Shown here piece after piece: positions 9,858 through 22,290 of a DNA stretch of 64,000 nucleotides. Within the stretch, counting starts at the first letter, position 1; each line of letters starts with the position of its first letter. The notes beneath the pieces were generated by a model that searched no databases, had not been told where the DNA came from, and worked only from the letters and a program-made list of their open reading frames with translations. This stretch comes from Apiospora phragmitis. Its lineage: Eukaryota; Ascomycota; Sordariomycetes; Amphisphaeriales; Apiosporaceae. The stretch is taken from positions 2,914,001-2,978,000 of the forward strand of contig JAQQWL010000002.1 in assembly GCA_038363925.1 (NCBI GenBank), in the 5' to 3' direction. The translations under genes and the position numbers were made by a program.

Positions 9858-11505
9858 TCACTTCCGGAGAACCCGGCCGGCCAGGTTTCGCCAGAAGCTC
9901 TGACTCCGTCTGTCCGCAAATTCGGCGCTGGGAATCATGACCTCGTCGCGAGCCATGGGGCCGACGATGTCTTCGTCGCCTCGGTCCGGGAACTTGCCCT
10001 CGGCATCCATGCGTGGCAGTGTCGTGAGGACGGCCCTGTCGTAGTTGGACAAAGCAGATGCAGCGCCGGTGGAGAGGACTGCGTCAGCGAGCTCATCAAG
10101 CTCCAGCCGCCAGGCCGCATCGATTTCGGCCCACTTCTCTTCCGTCATGGCATAAGTCTTCGAGGTAGTGCCGTAGTGCTCACCCGTGCGCGCCAAGTGT
10201 TTGGTGTAGTTGACACGAGCGGCATCCCAATCCTCCTTCAATTGGCGCAAAGAGTCGAGAGTGAGCGTGTCAGGCTTGTATGGCTGAGGCTCGATTGTGA
10301 AGTTCGCATGCCCCAGGCGGTCTGACCAAGCATCGGGTGCTGGGATATTTGGAAGCTCTGCGGACAACACAATTCTGTGAAAAGACGAATACGAAGGCTT
10401 GGCGCTGAGCGGAGGAGACAGGACAAGAGGTGACTGTGGTTCCATGAGGGGCGAAGAGATAATGGTAGGCGACTCGAGCGGCGAGGGTGCAGCGGTTGAT
10501 GAAGTCGAGGCATCATTCATATAAGGTGGCAACAGCGGCGTTGTTGCAAGAGCACGTTGTCGCTCAATCTCGGGGCCAATGCTGTTTGCCTTCTCGGCAT
10601 CGATTAAAGACGGAAGCGTGACGCTTTCGCTGCTCTCATAGAAAGAGAGAGCTGGGGTCGGGGGCAGAGCAAGCTCTTGAGCACGATCACGTGGATGCCG
10701 GGCCGTGGTTGACAGTGACGAAGACCGACTGGATGCCGCTCTGGACGCCGCTCTGGATGTCGCTCTGGAGAACGCGGGGCGCAGATCAAAGCCAAAGTCG
10801 GATACAGGCGATGAAGTAGGACTTGCCTTCCTCCTCGACTTCCAACGTGTCAGAGGCGGGAATCGTGAACCGAGGCGCTGGCTCAGGCCGGAGAATGGAG
10901 ACTCGGTACCACTTTGACGCTTCTTCGAAACCCGAAGAGTAGAATTGAAGTCGCTGTCGCTGAGAAAGCCAACATCATACTCGAAGTTCCCAGAAGAGGC
11001 GTAAATATCGGTGGCACTTTGGACCAAGTCTGTATCTTGGTGGATACATGGCTCGTCACCTGCGCAATGATGTGTTAGTAACCACAGTACAAGCTGGCGG
11101 CCAATAGCAAAGACTTACAGAGGCAGTTGTACAGATCGAAGTTATCCGATACACAATCGTCGGAGTTGTAGAAAGAGTCACAATCCGAGAAATGGGGCTC
11201 AAAGGGCTCTTCCTGGACGTCTGTAAGGACCCAGTTGCCAGTAGCAGCTTTTGGGAAAGCTGTGTAGGAGACGAGGGGCCTTCAGAGGTGGCCGGGGTGG
11301 AGAGGTCGAAGGAGGAGTTGGAGCTGGAGCCGCGAACATGGCCACGCGAGAAGGGCGGGGTCATGGGCGTTGGCATTTCGGGCGAAGAAACATCTGCGAT
11401 GGACGTCGCATAGATGTAGTCACTCTCGAGATCGAACTGCGCATCTTCCATCTTTTGGCGCTCAACTAGGAGAGGAAGCTGCAGTGGTCGCAGCTTGGAC
11501 GCCAT
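9858..11505 (-). CDS. Serine-rich conserved ascomycete protein of unknown function, apparent one-base frame break in exon 1
   Basis: Exon 2 is 11059-9858 and exon 1 runs from the ATG at 11505 to 11119; the intron of 59 nt has a GTAAGT donor and GCGCAG acceptor. The exon 1 start reads MASKLRPLQLPLL. Exon 1 is coding in two frames: the ATG frame through SPTQ (near 11265), then a second frame encoding DVQEEPFEPHFSDC up to NCLC at the donor. Only this second frame joins exon 2 (DEPCIHQDTDLVQ). Exon 1 is 387 nt, one short of what the frames need. This fits one lost base near 11,250-11,265. A weak GTGGCC-donor intron at 11345-11260 would also restore the frame but would remove a Ser-rich segment that looks coding. 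The protein would be about 529 aa, rich in Ser/Pro, with LPPTPALSFYESSESV in the middle and a Trp-containing, more ordered C-terminal third. I recall similar uncharacterised proteins in Sordariomycetes. No enzyme motif is seen. Confidence 0.75.
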
Positions 11506-14500
11506 TTCTCGTAGGTATGGTGTGGTGTGGTGATGCAGCACAGCCAGGTGTAACGGTCGACACTTGGTGTCTACTGCTGGGTGCAAGACAAAGTCAAAGA
11601 ACGAACGCCAGGGTGGTGGTTCGATTGCCTTTGTAACAAGGAATGCGTCGACGTTTTGTTTTTATTTTCGCGGACCGGGGTTGGTGGGGTGGGAAGATTG
11701 GGCGATGTACGTCAGTTTTAGGGAGAGTGATCTTCCCTGCCTCTCTCGGTTTCTTTTTCCTAACCTCGCTTGGGTAAGGATTGGTAGTGTTGGTTTCGGT
11801 AGTGTAAGCGATGGCAATGCTGCAAGTGTAATTGTTCTTCCCCAGGCTGCACGAGGTCACGTCGGCATCCTTATAATGAATGACAGCCGCTTGCTTCTTC
11901 TTCTTTCAGAGAGTGTCTGGTCTGATTTTGAGTCGGTCGCTTAGCGCCTGCCGCTTCCCTCTGACCAATGCACAATGCACAGCCGTTTGATCAAGTAACC
12001 GGTCACCGCCAGTACATACGTGGACAGCAATATTTCTGCCCTATCGTCACGCAGTCGGTTGCACCCGTCCAGTCCACGTGTACCGAAGCCTGAAGTTAGG
12101 TAGCTCTACTACAAAGAGGTAAAGCCGGTATCTGTGGGGTAGTTCGTTGGGCGCGCGCTTCCAGAGGAAAAGAGAGGTCAGGAAAAATGGTGTGTTGTTT
12201 CCTCCGCAAGAAGTCGCTCTGAGCCAATCAATTCGGGTCGAGGTGGTCCAATCCAGACGGGAGGTGGTTGAAGAAGCTCCAGCTGAGGTCACGTTGTAAA
12301 CGGCCAGTGGTCCAGGGTACTACTGTACTGCTACCGTGCATGTGAGGATGAGATGGCAACAAAACCGAGGCCAATGGCGAATGTAAACGCGGTCTTGCAG
12401 CGGTATATGTATTCCAGGATACTGCAGGATGTTGCTGAACGATCAAGGGCAAAAAGAAAGTGGTTGACAGCGAATATGAACGTTGGGTAGTACATGCGAG
12501 GAGAAGACGAGAAGGGGAAGGGGGTAAAAGGGTTGCTTGCTCCCTCGTCTATCTATGGGATGGGGTGGGGAGCATGGTGGGCTGCTTCTGCCATGGATGC
12601 TTGGGTTTCTTTTGTCTGCTCTCTGCAAGTACACACACACAGACAGACAATACGGGCACTACTCAACTCAACCCCCCCAGGTCGATGGATGCCGCTTGAC
12701 TGGGATGGACGGGACCCAAAGAGGTAAGTACCTTGGGCTATGTACACACTGGAAGGGGAGCAGGGGGGGGATTAAGAGGAGTTGACTGGACTGGGGTATG
12801 TCTGTCTGCATAGGTATGTACGGGTGTGGACGTCCTCTCGTTTCCAAGCTTCCACTTTGAGAATGGCAAGCCATCTGCCCTCCATCCATACTGTATGTAC
12901 GGTATGCATGTATTGAAAGCAGCGGCCAGAGGAAACGAAAGGAAACGAACCACTCACTTTCCGTCAATTCTTACTGCCCAATCGCGCTACTGGGACCTAC
13001 CTTACTGTACAGTGCCGTCCCTAGGAGGCACTAACCGAGGCATCTTAATCAAGAAGCGCGATCCGGGGGGATACGTCCACCCGGCTCACGTTACCATAGT
13101 CAGTAGGTAGAAAAGACACCAATTCTGACCAGAAGAACCCAAGCGTCTGGCTAGTAAGTGTAGTTCGCTTGCCTGAGAACGTGTCGGTATGGATGGAGCA
13201 GTAAAAGGAGTGCTAATGGACAACCCATGTACCCTGTAGCTGGCCAGGTACTAAAGCCTACCGGAGCGGTCACAGGGTCGTTCCCCGTCAGAATGAGTGG
13301 ACAAGAGGTGGGATGGCAGTTCAATGCTGCTGCACGAAGCAGCGCTGGCAGCACGGACTGACTTGCAGGAGGGTATGTTCATGACTCTTTTTCCTCCCTA
13401 CTCTTCCCCCTAAGAGCTCACGGACAGAAGTCGGTAGGAATAAGTTAAAATCAACTAGGAGAGAAACAACCTCTGTCGTCCAATACCTCCCCATTATATA
13501 CCTCTGCCACTAATCTACCGTGCGGTCAGCGATGGCGTCTATTGATGGCTCTATTAAAACCTATGTCTTACACTTCTTCTGCAGCAAGTATGTGCATGCA
13601 GCCTAATAGCATCTTGGTAAAATGACCCGAAAACTCAATTGCGGCATCTTTACAATCCCCTACCATGGGAACTACACGCTAACCTACATAGTGTGTTCTT
13701 GGCTTATTCCAGAGGTCGTGAAATTCAAAATTAAACCATATGTATTCCAACCCGACCGCCGGGACGCTTCCGCCGACAAGGGAAGAAATGAGGTTGCAAG
13801 CCTTTTGGTGCATCAAAGTGCTCAAAGTATGGGTTAGATGATGCAAATATGCGAGCGTGGCTGCATGGGGTCTTGCTCGCGGTAGAGCGATACATGAATA
13901 ACCTGGGGGTGGGCGCCCAGTGAACAAGGCTTTTCGCAAGCTTCTATTTGCTTCTTCCCAGATAGCCTTACATCAACCCGCTGTTGTCCGACCTGCTCTG
14001 CTCCTACCTCCTCGAGCAATAGTGGTACATATCCGAAGTACCTACACTACACCTACACTCTCCTATTTTTCTGGTCGGTCAGAGAGACGGTCTCCATCTA
14101 GAAGCTCTTCCACAACCTGTGCCACGGCACGAGCCATATGGTGGCATGGCTCTCTCTGCGCTTTGCTTGTTTCTGGCCTAGCTGGCATACGGCCACCTCA
14201 CTTGCCTGGGCTGAGTTCTGGCTGAGATCCTTTCACCTTTCTTTGTCTCTTCCATGCCATCCATCACCTGCAGGGATTCGAGCTCCATCATTTGTCGTGT
14301 CTCTCAAGCAGATGGGGCAATGAGCCAGTCGGGATGCAACTCCGTCAGTCCGCCAGCCGTTTTTTTTTCATGCTTACCATATGAGCCCGAGCTGGGGAGG
14401 GCCACGATAATGGCCCCCCTTATTACCACAGGCAGCATAACCCAGCATTTCTTTTTTACACTGTCATCAGATTCGAGCTGATGGCGCTGGGATGGCACTG

Positions 14501-17500
14501 AACGGCCACTCAGTGCTCAGGGGCTTGTTACACCATTATAGTGCAAGCGTAGAGGTCCACGATGGAAGATACTCTAACGATTGTAACATGCTGAAACATA
14601 TCTACGTTGGATATAATCCAGGTGGCTGGCAGCGCAGAAACAACAAACAACCATAACGCGAGACACTGATCTCAGATGTTGTGAGCAATCACGTGCCTTA
14701 CACAATTGCTCACTCACTGTTAAACGCAAGAAGGCTACAGCTTACTCCTCCTACTCCTACACGACTAACAGCACGCATGAGCAGATAGTAGTGCATCTCA
14801 ACATTCGGAGAAGTCCATTCGCAATTGCCGTCGAAAAATGCCCTCTTCTCTCCGATGGCATAAAGGCCGACGGGGGGGGGGGGCCCAGAGCCTTGCGTAC
14901 CTCAGCCTGTCAGCAGCAGAGTCTTCTCGATAGAACCCACGCACACACGAGCGTGTGTTGGCTAGTGCCACTATCCCAATTCCCGGCCTAGGTTACCTAT
15001 TCGAGATAGGCGCCGGTATCCAATGGAGTGGTTTTCTGGGACTCGTTGGTCTGGACTCTGGACTCTATGGGATCCCTGTGTTTTTGCTCACCGGCCGTCC
15101 ATGGAAGCCTTTCGTCAATAATACTGATCTCAGTCTATCAGTTTCCGAGGGGACGCATTACGGGCGGAGGACTACCTAGCCAGAGGTTTGCAGCCATACT
15201 CACTTTTTAATCAATGTCAATAAGCGAAGATGCGGGCTAGTATGTGGGTGGGAAATCCATCAAGGTTCTGATGAGCAGGACACAGTCAAGAAGGGTGCAG
15301 AAAATGCCCTCCGAAAATGAATACGATGCTATTATTATTGCAATGCAAGCCACAGATTGCGGATAGCCACGTTGTGGACCGGAAGAAGTGCCAAGGCTAT
15401 TGTCAGCGCCACTGATGATGACATCGGCGTTCGCAGCAGCTTTCAGGTTGTTCAGTCAATTGACGAGGTGCATCTCGACTTCCTCGTTGTTTCAAACAAG
15501 AATTGGAGAAACCCTGCAGACGATCCCAACGTCTGACGCAGAACAAGATTTTCCTGTTGTTATTTACTTTTCTGCTTTGGCGACCATTGTATTCTGTCTG
15601 AGCGCGAAACTTAAAAACCTTGAGCATGCTCGTCTGGTGTTACAACAGAGACGCGATCAGACGGGCGAGGTGGGATGATGATGTATGTGATGATGTGACC
15701 TTTACAGCTTTTTTTAATTGAGTTTGCGACCAACCAGCATTCTCTGGACGCCACGTGCTTGCTGCTACAGCCTGCCCTGCTTAACCAACCCCAGGGTCAC
15801 TTATCATCTACACCCGAGGTTATCAGGCATACTGTATCTCATTCGTTAAGTATCTAACTTCTCCCTTGATTTCAAACTTTCAATCAAGAACAAGCGAGAC
15901 GATTTGCTTTTCCTCACATTAGGGTCCGCAAACTCCAAACCAAGAGAACCCGAACCGAGGAGGGTGCAAGTGCGGTTGTCCCATGTTCTGTCATTTGTTG
16001 TTCCTTGTGGTCGTTGAGTTATCATTCTGGTTCTACGGCGGGCAGTCCCGCAGAAACTGTCGATACCCTCCCGCGGGCAACTAATCTGAAGCTGCGCCGT
16101 TTCGCAAATCTCATGCACTCGGGCTGATGACTGGCTCTGAGGAAGCCAGAGGCCGTGGTGCATTCACAAGCTTCTTTTATCGATGTCCTCATCCGTGCCG
16201 GGCACCTGTGGATCTCATGGATCCTATTGGTCGAATGTCCTGGCAGCGCTTTACGTACCCAAGAGATGGCATTTTGGCATCATGAATCGGCTGGTTAACA
16301 TGCGCGCATGCATGACGGTGGCCGACTCGACGGGAAGAACTATTACTAGTCGTCGACATGGCTTATTGAATACCTCACAGGCTACCCAGCGCTAAGGTTC
16401 AAGCAAATGGTGGATGCTTGTGGCCGCGCCCTCTATTTCCTGACTACAGGAGGCACTCGGAAAACACCAGTGGTCTTCCAATCAACGGTGCCACGCCATC
16501 CGTCACCCACCGGGTGGCTGCTGCTCAGTTTGACTCTGGAGTATGGGGTAAATGAGGACTACTCGTCGATTGACTGTGCTTCGTCGCACGAACCCAAGAC
16601 ATGCTGCTGTTCGCCTAGGGCACCATGTTGGACTGGCAAGTCGATTCGACTATCCATTCCGTCCTCTGCCAGGTACTCAACCACGAAGAAAGCGACCGAG
16701 AATAGCGTCACGGTCTGGTGCATGGTGAGAATCGCGAGTGCCATGTTGGAGCTTACTGTACAGTGCAGAATAGCAGGCAAGTACGGTACATCTATCATCT
16801 ATATACCGGGAGAGATGGTAGGTCGGTCTAGATAACTCATGTGACCAGTCACTCTATGGCTAGCCTGACTAATGGCTTATGAGTTGTTGTCGCATATTCC
16901 TATCACCACACTCACTCGTACCATCATCACATCATGCCCTGCGCTCCTTCCCCTAACTATTATGTAGGTTAAGGGTCAATCATATGTATGGGGGATAGGA
17001 TGTTGCCTATGTACCCTGTATGCGCATAAATGGTTGCGTTTATCGAATGCGCGGGATAATACTTGGCTGTACCCGAGAAAACGGTGCACCCATCCGATTT
17101 GCTTTTCTGGTTCGAGTCCAGCCCGCGTGACTGGTAAGGGAATGGATGAAAGTATACGGGCAATCACTTGAGAGCTGGGAAGCTTATTATTCGTCCTTTT
17201 TCTCAACAGCCCGGGGGGACCTGCCTTTGGTACCTGCATTAGCTGAAAGCTTCAAATAATTCCCCCCCTTCTATCCCTCCTGATTGACGCAACCGGACAG
17301 AAAGCTACAGCTCCTTACATACGGCCAACTTCTAGGTACAGACAAACATTACGTACAGTATTTCAAAAGCATCTTCTATCGTCGATGCGTCTGCCTAAGT
17401 CCCGACAGAGACTAGATCGGTCCAGTCTTATTGTCGGCATTTCCATGTCCCTTGCCAGAAAAGCTCCGACCCGACCGAATGAACTTTTTTTCTAGCCCCT

Positions 17501-20500
17501 AGGTCCCCTAGGTCCATAGCAGCATTCCATTCCACATTGCTCCCAATTGTGAGTGACTGACGATCCGGCTCCACTCGGCTGGGAGCCCGGTTCGCCTGGT
17601 TGGCTGGATCAGTTTGCCCAGAATTCCAACTCCATCCATGCCACTGTCGCAATACGATGGAGGTACTAGATAGGGACGCGACAGGGAATAACGAAGAAAT
17701 TTTCGCTTTCTAGACCAAAGTGGGAATGGGTTATGCGGTCATCGTTCATCCTCCGGTCCATGCTGCTCTCGTTGGTAGGCAAGTGACACAAATCGCCGAA
17801 GCACAAGATTAAAAGAAAGCCATGATGACATGACGTCCCTTCCGGGGGCCATGCTATTTGAGGAACCGAGAGCACCGAGGTCCCATCAAACCCATTCAGC
17901 CATTACACATTGGACCGAGAGCTCCAAAAACGCTTGCGCGTCACGACGTCCAGGCAGACTTGCGATGGAGCTGAAGTTCGGCGGCTGAGCAACCTTCTCC
18001 CGCCTGCGCGGCATTGCTGCCGTGCCTTCCCACCCACGGTGGGGAGACGGAACACGAGCGGCTGTTCGCTGGAAAGCCGTTCATGACACCTGGTCAGTGG
18101 TAAGGCTCATACGAATTACCAACAGCAACACAGCCATATCACGGCAGTATGAAGCTATGCATTGTTTGACTGTCTAGCTCTCACCTCATACTGGAGTCTG
18201 CTGGCTCCTCATGAGCTGCACATCTCGTCCACCAATCAGCCATATATATATACATATATATTGTACTCGAATATATACGCGCTACACCGCCACTAGTAAA
18301 CCGGAAGCCTGAAGGGCTGCAAGCCCATTGGAATCCCCTGGTTGGACGGTTGTGTTGGCATGTTCACTTTAGGAACTTGTGATGGCACAGGCATCACAGC
18401 GTCCGGCGCGAGTTTAATTGGACCAATTAACCTTGGGTAGGTGGTGAACTTACTAGTTGTTCTATTGACGAACCGTTCGCTACCACTGCATTCTTCTCCA
18501 TGAGAGCTCTAGGCGGCAGTAGGCTGCGAGAAAGTCCCTTTCACCGGGCTCCGATATACGAAGGTGACAAAAGCCAGCGGTGACACAAGATGCGAGGGAC
18601 AGACAAAGGCTAGACCTGCAGAGAGCGGCCTTGCGACGCCGATCAGCAAAAGCTTGCTTGCCTGGCTCGAGGAAGGCCCGCCGCAATGCATTTGGTCGAG
18701 TCAAATGAAGGACGAAATAATGACGGGATCCAGGGCTCACGGCAAGCAATTCCATAGTTTGTGGTATTTCTTTCCATTGCCGGAAATCTATCGCCCTTGG
18801 CACCCGACAAGAAGCATAACCACGTCCACTACCGATAACCGAGGATGCCTTCCGCCAGGATGCTACTGCGGTTTTGTCATATGTCTACATTTCCCCGGGC
18901 CTCCTCTCATTGGGCAAGGTCTTACTGCAACCCGCCTTTGATTCTGCCGTGATACTCGACGGTGCGACCAATGCCTCGGTACAGAGTCCAGCGCAAGATG
19001 AGGACGGCATTGCAAGCGAGCAATTGCCTTCTGACCATGGTCCAGCCGGCCTGGAGGTAAAAACTCAATCGGTTATCGATATCAGATCAGGATCTTGCCA
19101 CGCGGGGGGCCGAGTCCCTGTGTAGCTGCTCTGCGGAGTTTGACCTGAACTCTGTTCAGCAACTCTAACCCAACCTTCCTTTCCCACGTGTGTTGGTGGT
19201 CGTAATGGTCGATAGCTTGGCTGGTAAGTGTGAGGCACACACACGACACGTCACAAACCATCTGGACTACACCACCGTCGCAAACCACGCTGGCTCCTCC
19301 CGTTCTCCCGACCCTCCATTATGGCCGGGGGGCGTTGAGAATTGATAGATTCTCTCCAATAGCAGTGTAGCGTCACCCTCCGTTGTGGTCCTTCACACCA
19401 TCACAATGACTTTCTCATAAGCTTATCGTCGGCGCTCATTCAGGAACGTACCCTGCTATCCTGCAGCCAGCAAACCCGCTTCTGTTGGAGGACCGAGAAG
19501 ATAATTTTTTCTTACCTTGGAGATGGGCATTTCTCTGTATCCCTTTGACCTACCCATTGCAAGGGGGAGACGCTAATGCAAGGTACTGAGCAGAGTTTTG
19601 CTCCTGGGATGGTGTGGCACAGCCCTACTGGATCCCCTTGTCTTTGCGATTGCTTTCTGATTGGTAAGAGCCAAGATCTCCCCGTCGGGGGTTCACCAGC
19701 TCTGATCCTGATTCTGATTCTGATTCCGAATCTCACCCTCTTTCTGGCCGCTTCTACGGATAGGCGGGACTGCGTGGATGAGTGTGTCCAGGATCTCATG
19801 CTTGTGCATATCATATCGACTCCACGATTCTGTTGAGTCGCATTCTCGCGGGGTAATTCTGCCAAAAACAGCGCACGCAGAATGATATTGGCAATAACCT
19901 GCGCGCGCGACAATTATTGAGAGGTCACTCCCCGAAAAACTCCGGTCACAGTTACGTGCATTCAGCTCTCTATATTCCCTGCACTCATAACTTGCACGCC
20001 TCCCCTCCCCCGCCGATCGGTGTGACGAAGCTGGCATGATTGCTTTGCAAACTACGTATGTAGATACCTAGGCAGCAAGCACCTGTCGCCGTTCATGACC
20101 GGTAAGTGGAAGGTTGGTCTGATGCGCCGTTCGACAAATCACTCCGATGTCGTCCCACTTGGCTCATCTGACAAGACCGTCTGCCGTCCGTTCATTCCTC
20201 CGACCTTCCGCTAGAAGGTTGACAATGGTTTAAGAAGGTTCTAGCCACCCTCTAGAGCACACGTAGATGGCCTTGGAAGTAAGGGAGTATTGATCTGAAT
20301 ACTGGATGACGAACGAGCAGTCCTATCGTTGTTGATTGACTCGTGGGAACCGTTAGTAGCACCCGGTCGGTTCCCACTTAGCGAAGTCTTACCCCAATTC
20401 TTTTTTTCTCTTCGTCTTAGCATGTTTACTCCCTCTGTCGCCGTATGGCGCGACACCGCTCGCTATTAGTCTCTTGATATATGAGTCGAGCTGGCGTCTT

Positions 20501-20900
20501 CTGATATATCTCGGCGTGCTTAGTTGGCGTCGCCTGACCAGCTCGCTGGGTCTTGGTTAGCTGGTTTAGAGGTCTTGGGCTCGACTGGGTGGGTGCCCTT
20601 CCTCCTATAGGTTTAATGTGCAGCAACGGTCAAGGAACGCGCTGGTTGGTGCCAGCAACTCCACGACCCGGTTGATAAGGAACTGACAACGTTCACTTTC
20701 CACCACCCGAACCACAAGACGTGTGCGTTCGTTCAGATGACACGCAGACAATGCGTATACAGTCGAATTTGAAATCAGTTTCCGCTTTTCAAAGCCGAAC
20801 TATCTGTTAAAGTCGGATCTACATAAGGCTTGGCGCTGACAGGTACTTTGCATGGTAAGCATAATACTTCGTGTCGTTAGAGGTACGTACTGCTTCGATT
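11506..20900. other. 9.4-kb stretch of normal composition without a supportable gene
   Basis: The stretch is not AT-skewed and shows no RIP-like loss of CA/TG. Its open frames are all shorter than about 145 codons, overlap on opposite strands, and give no recognisable domain. The longest are 16407-16835 plus, 19512-19913 minus and 18564-18941 plus. A minus-strand 79-codon frame at 16798-16559 includes one hydrophobic helix followed by an acidic tail, but lacks further support. Homopolymers are present, such as 12 G at 14,872-14,883, as is an AT microsatellite at about 18,241-18,262. The first kilobase is likely the promoter of the serine-rich gene. The rest may hold noncoding transcripts, regulatory DNA or old eroded repeats; I cannot tell which. 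Confidence 0.5.
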
Positions 20901-21389
20901 AGCGTTATTATTTAAGTATTACGTAACTACATAGCACTCTCTATTATAAAATAACCGAGGGAGCTATAGAATAACGAAATAAAGCACCTCGATTTTAACG
21001 CTTATTATTTATAGCTTAACCTTTTTTTTAATATATTATTATATAATTTAATAATTAAATTTATTTAATAATTAAGTTAATTTATTATATATAATAAATA
21101 TAAATATATATCTCTTTTATTTAATAAGTTTTTTTTAAGTATTTATAATATATATTTAAAAGAAATTATTATATAAAATCGATTATAAAACCCTTAATTT
21201 TTTATTTTATTTATTTAATAATATAAATATAATTAAATAGTAGTTAAATAGTTATAATATAAATTATATACTTATTATAAGCTTTTAAAATTAAGCCGAG
21301 CTTTTTTTACTTTTAAGTTATGTATATATTAATTATTATTACGTTTATTTTTTACTTTATAAACGAATTAATTAAACGATATTAATTAT

Positions 21390-22290
21390 AGTATTTAACT
21401 TTATTAATATTATATACGAGTAGTTAAATTATATAATTTCAAGCGGAAAATATATTAATAACGAAATATATAAGACTATTAAATATAATTAACGTTTAAT
21501 TCGTAAGATACGATTAAATCTCTAATATTTTAATTTTATAAAAGCCCCTTTAATTAGCGTCGACTAATCTAAGAGTATTATACCTCTTATGCTTCGTATA
21601 TTATACGATCGATTAATTAAAAAGCCGGAGATATATTATAACTAGATGATCGTATTCCTTTAAGACGAGTTCGAAACGCTCGTGACGACTTCGAGTGTTG
21701 GCCGTGCTTTAGTATTGGCCGGCTAAATAAAGAAAGTCGCTCGTCGCGTAGCATAAGAATAAAGTGCTAACTTACGAAACTTTTACTTATATAGCTTTTC
21801 GATATTCTCTTTATATTACTTAATATATATAAACGAGTTTAAATGCGATAAACGTGTTAACTTTAAACGGGCTAAATAGTCTCCTTTAAAGATAACGTTT
21901 ATTTAAGTGGCTTAATTTCATCGAGATTAAAGATATTAAATTCTTCCCGCGGACATATAAGATGGAGTTCTCTATTCGCGCATTTTTTAAGGGATTACCG
22001 ATACTACGATATTTAAAGACTTTTTTAAAGAGCTGCTCTTATATTACGGTTAATAGCCGGAGCTTAAATTTATACTCGTTATAAATAATACTATTTTCTA
22101 TTATTTTAACTATATTTAATTACTATGCGTTAATATCGACGTGAAGTTACTTTATTTACCGCTTTACTCTTTAAACTTTAATTTAATTAAAAAGTTCTTT
22201 ATAAAATTAAAGCGGTTTATTAAATAATATTAATAAAATAACTTACTTTAATAAAACTTTACTAATTTCTTAATATAATACGTCGAGACG
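21390..22290 (+). mobile_element. Tc1/mariner (IS630-type, DDE) transposase relic, RIP-mutated
   Basis: Several frames together show the order of a fungal HTH-plus-DDE_3 transposase. Near 21,580-21,700 the peptides KKPEIY and DEFETLVTTSSVGRALV match the segment between the helix-turn-helix and the catalytic core. Near 22,025-22,080 ELLLYYG.WPELKFILV corresponds to the stretch leading to the second catalytic Asp (now Asn: ILVINN). At 22,141-22,200 VKLLYLPLYSLNFNLI corresponds to the LPPYSPDFNPIE motif that precedes the last acidic residue. Pro-to-Leu and Asp-to-Asn changes are those RIP makes. Stops are frequent, so it is inactive. I could not delimit terminal inverted repeats or a TA target duplication in this AT-rich context. 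Confidence 0.75.

Noticed and set aside
16559..16798. 79-codon minus-strand frame with one hydrophobic helix
   Set aside because: It is single, short and unsupported by neighbours, and has a longer open frame opposite it; kept only as a remark in the gene-free stretch.
17049..17129. tRNA-like arrangement: GCGCGGG, then CTGG-TTCGAGT-CCAG, then CCCGCGT
   Set aside because: A seven-pair acceptor-like stem and a T-arm-like hairpin are present, but no proper D arm or seven-base anticodon loop can be formed between them. It may be a tRNA fossil or chance; a tRNA covariance-model scan would decide.
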